Source: M55B112 sp040903745 (lineage in GTDB: Bacteria; Bacteroidota; Bacteroidia; Bacteroidales; GCA-2748055). Taken from it: DNA of 52,361 bases. A model generated the notes under the pieces. That model did no database searches and had not been told where the DNA came from. It saw only the letters and a program-made list of their open reading frames with translations. The translations under genes were made by a program, and so were the position numbers. Positions 17,297 to 27,100 of this stretch are shown here, in pieces. Location: assembly GCA_040903745.1 (NCBI GenBank), contig JBBDUV010000024.1:1-52361 (forward strand). The letters run 5' to 3'. Position 1 is the first letter of the stretch; every line of letters starts with the position of its first letter.

Positions 17297-18724
17297 TCAC
17301 TCTTCCGGAAGCACCACAATTTTTCTGAAAACAGCAATGCGCTCGGGTTCAAACCTTCTGTTTCTGACTCTTTCCTCGACACCCAGCACAACTGTAAAAT
17401 CTCCCGGATAGGAAAAAACATGGGTTGTTGTTTTCCCTGTTGCCTTCATCCCGTCGCCAAAATCCCAATAATAGGCATCAATATCAAATTCTGGTAAATA
17501 TGTCTCTTCGGAGCTAAAATAAATCTCCTGGTTTACCGCTACTGTATCTGGTGCGGTAATTACCGGCTGCTCTGTCAATTGCAACTGCAAGGACAGGCTT
17601 GCCACATCATACATTACAGAGTCAGTCAGCTTGTTTGTAACATTAAAACTTAAATGGTAATCGCCCGGACCTGGAAAACAGTATTTGATATCATGTCCTG
17701 GTATATCCAGCGTATCATTGATCACCCATTCATAATCAAACAAGGTATAGTCGATTGTATCCAGTGAATTCTCTCTGAGCCTGAAGCAAAACCTGTTACG
17801 TTGAATAGGTCGTGGAAATTCAAATTTTGGGAAATTGGAGAAAAAGCGGTAAATATCAGGCGTTCCCCCGATACGGTCGGAAGAAAAATAGCCCTCGCTG
17901 AAATCACCATACATGAATAGTGCAAAATCGTCGGCTCCTGAGTTGATCGGTGGAGGGAGCTTTATGGCGGATGAGAGAACACCATTGATGTCGTTGCAAT
18001 AAAAGAGATCGAAACCACCAAAGGAATCATGCCCGTTGCTGCTAAAATAGAACCTGCCACTCTCTTCATGAAGGAAAGGAAACCACTCGCGTTCTGTGGT
18101 GTTTACCTGATCGCCCAGGTTCTCCGGTATCGTCCAACTGTTATTTACCAGTCTGGAAACATAGATATCGTAGTCTCCCCTTGAATCGTCCAGATTAGCA
18201 GAAAAATAGAGTGCTGTCCCATCTTCGGTTAGCCAGGGGGTGTAATAGCTGTAATTGTAATCGTTGTGTTCAAAGGGCTCCGGATCGGTCCACCCGCCGC
18301 TCACTCTTCTGGAGAAATAGAGTCCGCCATTGGGATTGCTTCTTCGGCCGGACTCACCCAATTCGGCTACATATGCCTGATAAAAACAGATGAGCTGATA
18401 ATCCTGGGCAAAAGTTACCGGACCATCGTCAAAATTGGTCTGAAAAGTTTCGGATAAAAAATCAGGGGAGCTCCAACTATCCTCTCCCTTTTTCTCTACA
18501 AGGAAGATATTGGTAAACGGCTGGTTGTCTTCATTGGTGTACCTGACAAAAGAGGAAGAAGGTCTGTTGGAGATGTATACGATGCTGTCACGGTAAGGGA
18601 CCGGTGCCGATTCCCAGTATGGACCTGTTGAAAAAGGCAAGCGACTTACCCTGTAATACCTTTGGGCCGTTGCTGCCTGGAATACAGACATCAGAATGAA
18701 CAATATGGGAAAAAGTCTTCTCAC
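17297..18724 (-). CDS. PD40 (WD40-like) beta-propeller protein with C-terminal PKD domain
   Basis: The 475-residue protein has a signal peptide (about 1-20) and PD40/TolB-like propeller blades, visible as GTALYFSANLDDSRGDYDIYVS (near 163), GRFYFSSNGHDSFGGFDLFYC and EGYFSSDRIGGTPDIYRF. A middle beta domain follows, then a PKD domain near the end with YYWDFGDGMKATGKTTTHVFSYPGDFTVVL. Proteins with a PD40 propeller plus an OmpA domain (PorE-like) accompany PorP/SprF in type IX secretion. This one has PKD in place of OmpA, so it has no visible peptidoglycan-binding part. It starts only 3 bp after the PorP/SprF stop, so they are on one transcript. A structural role next to the outer-membrane partner is inferred. 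Confidence 0.78.
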   Translation of the reverse strand: MRRLFPILFILMSVFQAATAQRYYRVSRLPFSTGPYWESAPVPYRDSIVYISNRPSSSFVRYTNEDNQPFTNIFLVEKKGEDSWSSPDFLSETFQTNFDDGPVTFAQDYQLICFYQAYVAELGESGRRSNPNGGLYFSRRVSGGWTDPEPFEHNDYNYSYYTPWLTEDGTALYFSANLDDSRGDYDIYVSRLVNNSWTIPENLGDQVNTTEREWFPFLHEESGRFYFSSNGHDSFGGFDLFYCNDINGVLSSAIKLPPPINSGADDFALFMYGDFSEGYFSSDRIGGTPDIYRFFSNFPKFEFPRPIQRNRFCFRLRENSLDTIDYTLFDYEWVINDTLDIPGHDIKYCFPGPGDYHLSFNVTNKLTDSVMYDVASLSLQLQLTEQPVITAPDTVAVNQEIYFSSEETYLPEFDIDAYYWDFGDGMKATGKTTTHVFSYPGDFTVVLGVEERVRNRRFEPERIAVFRKIVVLPEE

Positions 18725-18727
18725 GTT

Positions 18728-19663
18728 TTAGTAATAAAATGGCGTATTTGAGGGAATTGTCTTTCTGAATTCATACCTGAATACCAATTCATGTGTTTGG
18801 TCATAATAGTTGTGGGTATTGCCCACTGAGAATGAAAAAGCGTATCCCAGCATCAATTTAGGGCTGAGCTCGATATTGAAGATCGCTGAAATAAAATCCG
18901 GTCGCTTATATACCCCGCCAAACCACACCTTCTCATCAAACAGTCCGAAGTTCAACCCTCCCTGCACGTTGAGGGGCTGATTTAGCTTATAAAGCAATAA
19001 AGCTGAAGGATTAATAGTAAAATTATTGGTGATTTTAAATTCATACCCACCTGTAAACACACCAGTATACGCTTTAATATCATGCCTTATATCCTGGAGG
19101 TGCTCTCCCCTGGTCAAAAACTTGGGAACGGAGAATCCAATAAAATAATCCTCTGTATAGAACAATACCCCCGCTCCGACATTCGGAATAACCTCGAATC
19201 CTTCCCGCTCCAGGAAACCATCTCCCGGATGGAGCAAGTTGGGTTGAAATGACATACTATAAGCTGTAACCCCTCCGGAAATCCCGAAAGCGAGCCTCCC
19301 TCCACCTGTCCAGATGCGGTAAGCATAGTTGAGGTATAAATTATCCTTCGATAGCCTGTTTGTCTGACTGCCCCCGTTAAAAACCGGTCCGGGAAAGGAC
19401 TCGTTGTAATAGGAGACTCCGATCGCCACCTTTTCGTTCCCGGTAGGACTGTGCCAGGAGAGCTGACTGTATACAGGCGCCGGATCCTCAAAATCGATCT
19501 GCCTGTAAAACAGGCTGATGCTCGACACTTCGCGCGATCCGGTAAATGCCGGGTTATAGATCATCCAGTTGTGCTGGTAATTGCTCAGATCGGGTAGATC
19601 CAGGTCCTGCGCCTGAAGTGAGAGGCAGAATAAAAGAGACGCTATGATGACCTTCTCCCTCAT
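18728..19663 (-). CDS. PorP/SprF-family type IX secretion outer membrane protein
   Basis: The 311-residue protein has a signal peptide (about 1-19) and then the hallmark of the family, LSNYQHNWMIYNPAFTGSREVSSISLFYRQID, followed by amphipathic beta strands of an outer-membrane barrel of about 14 strands. Family features include YLNYAYRIWTGGGRLAFGISGG and a final strand MLGYAFSFSVGN with YDQTHELVFRYEF. SprF of Flavobacterium is needed for export of the adhesin SprB, whose gene lies next to it. Here the start overlaps the stop of the 1484-residue type-B substrate by 4 bp, the same pairing. It is therefore the likely dedicated exit or anchoring partner for that protein. Confidence 0.92.
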   Translation of the reverse strand: MREKVIIASLLFCLSLQAQDLDLPDLSNYQHNWMIYNPAFTGSREVSSISLFYRQIDFEDPAPVYSQLSWHSPTGNEKVAIGVSYYNESFPGPVFNGGSQTNRLSKDNLYLNYAYRIWTGGGRLAFGISGGVTAYSMSFQPNLLHPGDGFLEREGFEVIPNVGAGVLFYTEDYFIGFSVPKFLTRGEHLQDIRHDIKAYTGVFTGGYEFKITNNFTINPSALLLYKLNQPLNVQGGLNFGLFDEKVWFGGVYKRPDFISAIFNIELSPKLMLGYAFSFSVGNTHNYYDQTHELVFRYEFRKTIPSNTPFYY

Positions 19664-22600
19664 TCCGAATTTTGTGTGCTGACAATCAGAAATTTCTTCC
19701 TCTCATAGGTCTTCTCCCGACTGGTACCTTCATTTATTGTGAAGCGCACCGTATAAAAGTAGGTGCCATCGGGCACCACTATACCATTTACTCTCCCATC
19801 CCAAAGTACCCGCAACTCCTCCGAATCCGGATCATTCGGAATCAGGTTAACATATCTTTCCTCATCGGCCTCCGTCATTGCAAATATCTGTGTTCCCCAA
19901 CTGTTGAACACGTTCAATGAAATCTTATCCGCGTACCTGACCCCCCGCATCGCCAGCACATCATTCAATCCATCATCGTTGGGTGAGATGCCTTCGTATA
20001 ATTCAACATCCTTTCTGGTAATAATGATCCTGTCCGATTGTTCCTCACATACTCCGTTTGAAACGGTCCAGATAAATATATTCTCCTCATCCAGCACCTC
20101 GCCAAGTATTACATCCAGTTCCGGGCTGAACGGATCGGCGCCCAGGCTACCAGTACCTCCCTCTTCCACACTCCACTCGCCTTGTCCCGAAGCTGATACA
20201 TAATCTACCTTCAATGTATACCTGTCGGTGAAATAAACCTGGTCAAAAGCAATGCTGTCACCAAATTCATCCACTGCATTTTTTATAAGATATGGTGGGG
20301 GTTCCGGCTCCTGGTAATGCGTCACTGTTACATAGGCGGTATCTGCACATGTTTTACCAATGGTTCCGCTGGTCTCCAGGAGGAACCCGTAATTCAATTC
20401 CACCGTATCATTATACCAGCGATCCAGTACTGCCTCAGCCTCCAGTCCGGAGGCATTGATCGTCACCGTATCTGTGCCATACAGGTTGCTTCTAACTGTC
20501 GATGCGAGCCATCGCCACGAGACGCCGCCCTTGTTGGTTGCGCTAAGACTCACGAACGGTCCGCAGACTGCTGTATCTGATGCTGTTAGCGTGGCTTCAG
20601 GGGAATAGTACACCATAATGGCCGGTTCATTGGGATCGACCGTTTCAGAGACACAACCACGGTTGTCTAAGATACTATCAAGATGATAGACATATGTTTC
20701 AGCAGAATCGGTATCGACAAAGAATGGTATCGGACCTGCAGCATCCCGGTTTAGTGTGATGTTGTTGCTTCCGGAAAAATTGGGCGACAGGTAGCTGACA
20801 TGGACCGTATATTCAGCTGCCAGCGGATCAAGGATCAACTGTTCCATACCCAGTTCCACAGGCAGTTCATCGGAGGCGCAAACAGTGTCGGCCTGCAGAG
20901 CCGCCAGGTTCAGTCTGCCTGATGGAAGCACAATAGGATGCACCAGCAGGTATGTTGTGTCTGCGCAGACGCCAGAAGCAATTGATCTGCGGAAGAAGGC
21001 TGAATCGCGAAAATCCAGTCTGGAATAGTCAGGACTGCTCCCTGTTCCGGTAATGACTGAGAAATCTGCATGACTGCTCTCTTCCCAACTGTAGGTATAA
21101 TTGGCCCCGTCACCGCCCGTAAGTTGTGCCTCATCAGTGCCCTGCAGTTCAAGATCCAGACCGGCACAGATGGAATCCACGATCATTGATTGCATAAACT
21201 GTTCATTCAGCGGATCACCATTAATCAGCAAAATCTCATTTTCAAGGATACTGTCCTGCACCGAAATTTTCAGAGAGTCGGTATAACTGAAGCAGACACT
21301 ATCCGTGGGCTCTGACCAGACATAGCGACGAAACCAAAGTGTTTCCGGCAGCTTTTCCGGATAGGTATAATCGCTTTCCCCGGCAATGCCAGGTGCCTGG
21401 GTCCAGTCGCCTGTTTCTGTCCTGAATTGCCACATCTTTCCAATTCCATTGGCCCCCCCTTGTGGCTCCTCTCCAGTAAGCAGGGGCAGATCATCTCCCT
21501 GGCAGAATGTCGAGGGTGTAGCCGTAACTGTATTATCATTAATTGCCCATACGATCCCTACAACAAGGGAATCGGAATAGTCCTGACAAACATCATCGGC
21601 ACCTGAAAGCACCAGGCGCCTGATGTACGTTGTATCGCCAAATGCACTCAGGTTAAATTTTGTTCCGGGTGCATAGGATGCTGAGTCGTCCCACGGACCT
21701 GTCTTATCCCGCACCTGCCAATAATAACGGTAAAATCCGTCGCCTCCTGAAGGGGTCGTTCCGTCAATACCTCCGTCTGGCAACTGGTCGTATTGACAGA
21801 TGGTAATCGTGTCGAGATTCACAATGGGACTACCATCGAAAAGCATCCGGTTATCGGAAATCACATCGAGCGCTGTAATTCTGAATACATCTGATGTATC
21901 TACACAGGAGCTATCGGCACCTGAGTATACAATCCTTCTGAAAAATCTGTCATTCGTAAAAACCGAATCAGTGTAATTAAGATTTTTAGTAATTACCCCG
22001 GTGCCTTCAAAAGATTCTTCATCAGCAAAAGATTTCTCCCAACTGTAGGAGTAAGAGATCAGATCGCCTCCCACCGGTGTCTCTCCAACGAAGAGATCGG
22101 GTGATTGACCGCTGCAAATCGTATCCCGGGAAGACAGCGTATTGTTTTGTAACGCATCAAGCACATAAATTGTCACTGTATCTGAAATACTTTTACATAC
22201 CCCTGACTTGACAATCCGCCGGTAATAGGTAGTATCAGATAAAACAGGCAAGGTAAAATCCCGGATTGTGTCGTCTCCTCCTGCCAGAACCGGTGTGTCT
22301 CCATTGGCGTGCCATTTCTCCCACTGGAATGTTGTGTCGGTGGTCACATTGGCCCCGCTAAGCGATGATACAGGGTAGATGGATGTAAATGGCAGAATAC
22401 CTTCACATGCAATCGTATCATTGGTAGCAATCAGATTCCCTTCAATTTCAGGCAATATATGATAGAAAAAAACTACGCTGGTGTCGGTCAAAACACCTGA
22501 ATCCTCGACAATTCGTCTGTAATAGGTTTTGCTGGTAAGTTCGGAAGTAAAGGAATAGGTTCTCTGGTTATTGACCTCTGTAGCATCGATCCAACCGTTA

Positions 22601-24114
22601 ACGCCATTTGGACTTTGTATCCATTTATATGAGTAGGGTTTGACTCCGCCTTTTGGCAATGATGCATCTATCGTTGGGGGAATAACATTGGAACAAATCG
22701 TATCGCTGGGTGGCACCGTATTAAAAAGGAATCCACGCAAGGGGATCGCCAGGCTACCATATAATAATGCAGGCGGACCGCCGGGAGTGGCTTTTGTGGT
22801 ATCATTGCCAACAATCGTAATACCGGGATTCGGTTGCATTCCTACCGTGTCTATAACACTTTCATCGTAGCTCCTGAGCCAATAGACACCCCCGGCTCCA
22901 CCCCCGCCGGGCCCTGTTACCGGACTGCCATTGGTGGTTGACCCCCCTTTTCCTCCAACGACCGATAGTGATATGTTTCCCTTAAAACGATTGACATCCA
23001 ACACAATGCATCCACCTGCTCCACCGCCACCACCGGCCCCATCACTTAGTTCTGTCACGGATTTTCCATCTGCAAAGATGCCCCCGGTGCCGTTTGAATA
23101 GATTTCATCAGCAACAATAACAACGACCCCTCCGCCATCACCGCCCGGGGATGATGTGATTCCGGTATGATCAGACACACCAGTACCGCCTCCACCTCCA
23201 AAAAACAGGCGATTTGGGAATTCACCACCATCGCTATAAAGCCCTCTTCCTTGTAATCCGTATCCACCCTCACCGGCAGCTTCGAGAACAATGGGACCGC
23301 AAACATCTGATTGGCCACCACCATTACCTCCTGGGAAGAAGTTGCCACCACCCCCGCCGCCGGCATAACTCCCATTGCCACCACCACCACCATTTATTAT
23401 CTTACCCTTGCCCCTAAAAAAGAGTGCGTCATTGTTAGCAGCCCCCTCCCCCTTCAAGCCTGCAGTATCATTTGCATTCAGCAAAAAATTTCTCTCCTGA
23501 AAACGAACAGCATCTGAATAGCAACCCCCTGCATAGGTGTCTGTTGGAAATGGCACAGCCCCTTTGAATCCTTTTCCCGTCACATCAATGTCGGCCTCCA
23601 GCTGCAATCTTCCCCTTACATACAGCGCCACAACACCTCCTGTCCCACTCGCCGAATCCCAGGCTGGAGCTGTCAACCTGTCCTTTACAATGGCACTGTC
23701 ATAATCAGCGACTTTTATGAGCTGACTCACCGAATAGTCTTTTGTTGCTGAAAACTGGGTGGCATTATTAAATATGATCGTATTACCCACTTTCTCATCA
23801 ATGACCAGCAAAGCATATTGCCCGATATCTCCCAAGGCATCGGTAATACTGCCGTCAGAAAGAAGATATTTAAACCCTTTCGGTTGATAAAGCATCACTA
23901 TATCGCCAACCGAAAACTCACTGGCATCATCAACCTCAACTGAATCCCTGTCACTATCAACAGCTGTATATAGTCTGTTTACCGAAACATATGCATTTAC
24001 AATTGAATCGGTTATGGGCGTCTGACCAGATACAGCAATACCGCCGAATGCCCATAAAAGCAAAAGAGACAACCACCTGGTCCGGCAAGAGTTATGCAAC
24101 GTAATTTTTACCAT
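19660..24114 (-). CDS. Large T9SS substrate with glycine-rich region, cysteine-pair modules and type-B sorting domain
   Basis: This 1484-residue secreted protein has a long signal peptide (to about residue 30, ending AVSGQ). An N-terminal beta region is followed by a strongly glycine-rich segment (about 230-420, runs of five to six glycines). From about 475 to 1330 comes a series of roughly 100-residue modules. Each starts with a motif like DTICSGQSPDL and ends with FFRRIVYSGADSSCVDTSD, pairing two cysteines. The last 110 residues (from ISPNDDGLNDVLAMRG near 1373, through VFNSWGTQIF and WDGRVNGIVVPDGTYFY) are the gliding-motility type-B C-terminal domain (TIGR04131 type) that directs export by the type IX system. 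It is the first gene of the cluster, with a PorP/SprF partner directly after it. A role as an SprB-like adhesin or surface filament is likely; the ligand is unknown. Confidence 0.92.
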   Translation of the reverse strand: MVKITLHNSCRTRWLSLLLLWAFGGIAVSGQTPITDSIVNAYVSVNRLYTAVDSDRDSVEVDDASEFSVGDIVMLYQPKGFKYLLSDGSITDALGDIGQYALLVIDEKVGNTIIFNNATQFSATKDYSVSQLIKVADYDSAIVKDRLTAPAWDSASGTGGVVALYVRGRLQLEADIDVTGKGFKGAVPFPTDTYAGGCYSDAVRFQERNFLLNANDTAGLKGEGAANNDALFFRGKGKIINGGGGGNGSYAGGGGGGNFFPGGNGGGQSDVCGPIVLEAAGEGGYGLQGRGLYSDGGEFPNRLFFGGGGGTGVSDHTGITSSPGGDGGGVVVIVADEIYSNGTGGIFADGKSVTELSDGAGGGGGAGGCIVLDVNRFKGNISLSVVGGKGGSTTNGSPVTGPGGGGAGGVYWLRSYDESVIDTVGMQPNPGITIVGNDTTKATPGGPPALLYGSLAIPLRGFLFNTVPPSDTICSNVIPPTIDASLPKGGVKPYSYKWIQSPNGVNGWIDATEVNNQRTYSFTSELTSKTYYRRIVEDSGVLTDTSVVFFYHILPEIEGNLIATNDTIACEGILPFTSIYPVSSLSGANVTTDTTFQWEKWHANGDTPVLAGGDDTIRDFTLPVLSDTTYYRRIVKSGVCKSISDTVTIYVLDALQNNTLSSRDTICSGQSPDLFVGETPVGGDLISYSYSWEKSFADEESFEGTGVITKNLNYTDSVFTNDRFFRRIVYSGADSSCVDTSDVFRITALDVISDNRMLFDGSPIVNLDTITICQYDQLPDGGIDGTTPSGGDGFYRYYWQVRDKTGPWDDSASYAPGTKFNLSAFGDTTYIRRLVLSGADDVCQDYSDSLVVGIVWAINDNTVTATPSTFCQGDDLPLLTGEEPQGGANGIGKMWQFRTETGDWTQAPGIAGESDYTYPEKLPETLWFRRYVWSEPTDSVCFSYTDSLKISVQDSILENEILLINGDPLNEQFMQSMIVDSICAGLDLELQGTDEAQLTGGDGANYTYSWEESSHADFSVITGTGSSPDYSRLDFRDSAFFRRSIASGVCADTTYLLVHPIVLPSGRLNLAALQADTVCASDELPVELGMEQLILDPLAAEYTVHVSYLSPNFSGSNNITLNRDAAGPIPFFVDTDSAETYVYHLDSILDNRGCVSETVDPNEPAIMVYYSPEATLTASDTAVCGPFVSLSATNKGGVSWRWLASTVRSNLYGTDTVTINASGLEAEAVLDRWYNDTVELNYGFLLETSGTIGKTCADTAYVTVTHYQEPEPPPYLIKNAVDEFGDSIAFDQVYFTDRYTLKVDYVSASGQGEWSVEEGGTGSLGADPFSPELDVILGEVLDEENIFIWTVSNGVCEEQSDRIIITRKDVELYEGISPNDDGLNDVLAMRGVRYADKISLNVFNSWGTQIFAMTEADEERYVNLIPNDPDSEELRVLWDGRVNGIVVPDGTYFYTVRFTINEGTSREKTYERKKFLIVSTQNSE

Positions 24115-24129
24115 AGATTTCGAAATCTA
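24114..24129. promoter_or_regulatory. 16-bp perfect palindrome at the start codon of the T9SS substrate gene
   Basis: TAGATTTCGAAATCTA is a perfect palindrome that ends on the first base of the start codon (ATG on the minus strand at 24112-24114). It could be an operator or a hairpin covering the ribosome-binding region. Palindromes of this length occur about once in a window of this size by chance, so only the position makes it notable. Confidence 0.35.
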
Positions 24130-24193
24130 AGATAGAAAAAAATATTTGCCAATAAGAAAATTTATTCAACAGCCCCGCAACTGTTTAAAAGGA

Positions 24194-27100
24194 TCAATCA
24201 ATCAGGGGCAATCTTATGAAAAAGACCGACCCTTCACCCGCATGGGTCGTGTACCAGATTTCACCATCCATCGACTTAATCAGGTTGGCTGAAATAGCCA
24301 GCCCCATACCCATTCCCCCGCTCTTAGTCGTAAAATTCGGATGGAACATCTTCTCCTGTATTGATTCCGGTATCCCTCTTCCATTGTCTTTAACGGCGAT
24401 CAGGACGGTCTCCCCCTGCTCCCTTTCCATGGAGATGGACACCTTCTTCTCCCGCTCCTCAGGTATCGCCTGAATGCCATTCTTCACCAGGTTGATGATC
24501 ATTCGCTGAAACTGCTCGGGATCACCGTAGGTGTATACCTCGGTCAGACCCCCAAGCTCGAGGTCCACTTTAAAACCCTCGCTATTCTCGAACAGGTTTA
24601 CAACATTCCGAAGCTTGGTCACCAGGTTGATCTTCCTGTTTCTTGCCTTGGGCATCTTTGCAAAATCGGAGAATTCGTTAGCTATAAAGGAAAGTGAATC
24701 GATCTGCTCAATCAGGGTTTGACTCACCTTCTCAACCTGTGCTGCAATATCTGTTCCCTCCTCCCTGATCATTCGCTGCATATGCTGTACATTCAGTTTC
24801 ATCGGTGTAAGCGGATTCTTGATCTCATGGGCAATCTGCTTCGCCATCTCCCGCCAGGCAGATTCACGTTCCGAGCGGGCAAGAAGATTGGCACTCTTCT
24901 CCAGCTCCTCAACCATATAATTATACTCATCGACCAGTCCGGCGATCTCATCCTTCCCGCCGTAGACGATCTTTTCATTGCTCTTGCTCAGGCTAAGCTG
25001 GGCGATCCTGCTCTGAATAAACCGCAGCGGTTGGGTAATGCGATCAGCAAGGAAAACACTAAGGAACAGGATTAGCAGCAACAGGATAACATAGGTATTC
25101 AGAATTACCACCACCAGGTTTGTCACCTCCTGTGCCAGCATCTCCGGCTGTGTAAAATAGGGAAGATTCAGGTAGGCAAGAAAATTGTTCTCGCTGTTTA
25201 GCAGAGGAACATAGGCCGACTGGTAGTTCATGTTACCTATCTCCTCGGTATGAATGAAAATCGAATAGTTCTCTTTGGACAACTTGTCGAACGCCTCCCG
25301 GCTCATTCGGGAGCTGAGAAATTGCTGATCGTATATCTCGCTGCGTGAGGTGGCCAGCAACATGCCCCTGGCATCATACATATTGATATCCGTATAGAAC
25401 ACATTGGAAAACTTACGAAGCAGTTCGTCAAGATTATAATAACCATCCGACGACCAGTTTCGCAGATCTTCTTCGTGTTCAACCTTGTGTATCAGCTCAA
25501 TATAGATGGACCGCATGGTGTTCTGCAGGTTATCCTGGTGTTTCATCCTGTATTGTTGTATTACAAAATAGATCGTTCCCGAACAGATCACAATGAATGT
25601 AAGGAACAGGGTGCCGATCATTGAATACTGGATCTTGTTTTTGAAATCCCATGTTACCGTGGCCCTGATGTGGGAGGCTGAAGCAACCAGGTAGGAGAGG
25701 GAAAATACCACGAAGATAAATGCGAACAGATACGAAAAAGAGATCAGTTTGTCGACAAACTGAACAGCACGAATGCTCACAATAACCGTGTTTTCCGGAT
25801 CCACGTTGAAGACTGTATGGTCATACCCATCAAAGGTGAATTCTTCGTAGGTATCTTTACCTTCCGTATAATAATCGGAGGTTAACCTGTAATTGAAATC
25901 CCCGCCATTGGTAATTAACTTGCCGTTGTTGTACTTAGCATATGAAAATTCGTTCCCTGTCTCCTCCTTCTCGCGCATCAACAGGGATGGGTATCCCAGC
26001 TCCTCAGAGATAATCTTTGAGTCAAGCTCGATAAACAGGGAGATCTCATCATTACCAATAACATAGGGGATTATACCGATATAGGATATCCTGCCATTCA
26101 GATTGTTAAGAAAATAGAAATCACTCAATCTGATTGGAAAACCCTCCTCCATGACCAGGGATTCAAAAAACTCATAGCAAGGATACCATTCGCCAACCGG
26201 TGCTTCAATAAATACCCTGTCGGAAGGTCTGCAGAGGGTGATATGCATATCATATTTGGTCCAGTATCCTGAAAAATAGACCCTTTGCAGGTACTCAAAT
26301 ACCCTGTCAATATCAATGATCTGGTAAGACAACCTGCCAATAAGCAAACTGTCGGTCCGCAGCTGATCCGATAAATCTGCAAATAACATCTCAGCAACGG
26401 CGTCGTGCTCCGAGGAGAGCTTTGCAAGCTCAATCTCCTTTTGAGATGCAAGTTTTTCCGACGTATGTTTTTGAAGATCATGGGTAAAATAAGAAGTTAA
26501 CAGCAGTATAATTACTAAAAAACGGGAGAGTTTCAGCCTCGTTCGCCTCGTTCTCAGATAGATTAATGCAACAACCATTCCCAACAAAAAAAGCAGCGTA
26601 ACGGCCTCTGTCTGCCAGAAACCGGTAAAGAGAAATGGGATTTGCGCTCCTACAACAACAAAGGCGATCCATATATAACTGCTCCACTTAAGCGGTCCGT
26701 TTAACAGAACAAGCGCCTTATCCAACAACAGGATAAAAACCATATTTGCCATCAGCAGGATCAGCAGTCCGATAAATGTATAGGTGCTGATGGAATTAAG
26801 CTTATAGGCCTCAAAGGAAATTGTGGAGTCGATGATAAGGGATTTGCCCAGTTGATGCGCAAAAGCGAAAGAAAGTGATGCCAGAATAAGCAAAAGTACC
26901 GGAACCGTTAATTGCAGGACAGGCTGAATTGCTCTGCCCCAATTAAAAAACCAGTAGAAAAGCAGGGTGATCATGAAAAGTAAAACGACAAAAACCCAAA
27001 CATGTCCCAAGGAAGAAAATGTGAGGCTGGCATATATGCCCGGCTTAAAGAAGGCCGACTCAAATATAATCCCGGGATAGCCGAAAAATACAAAAACCAG

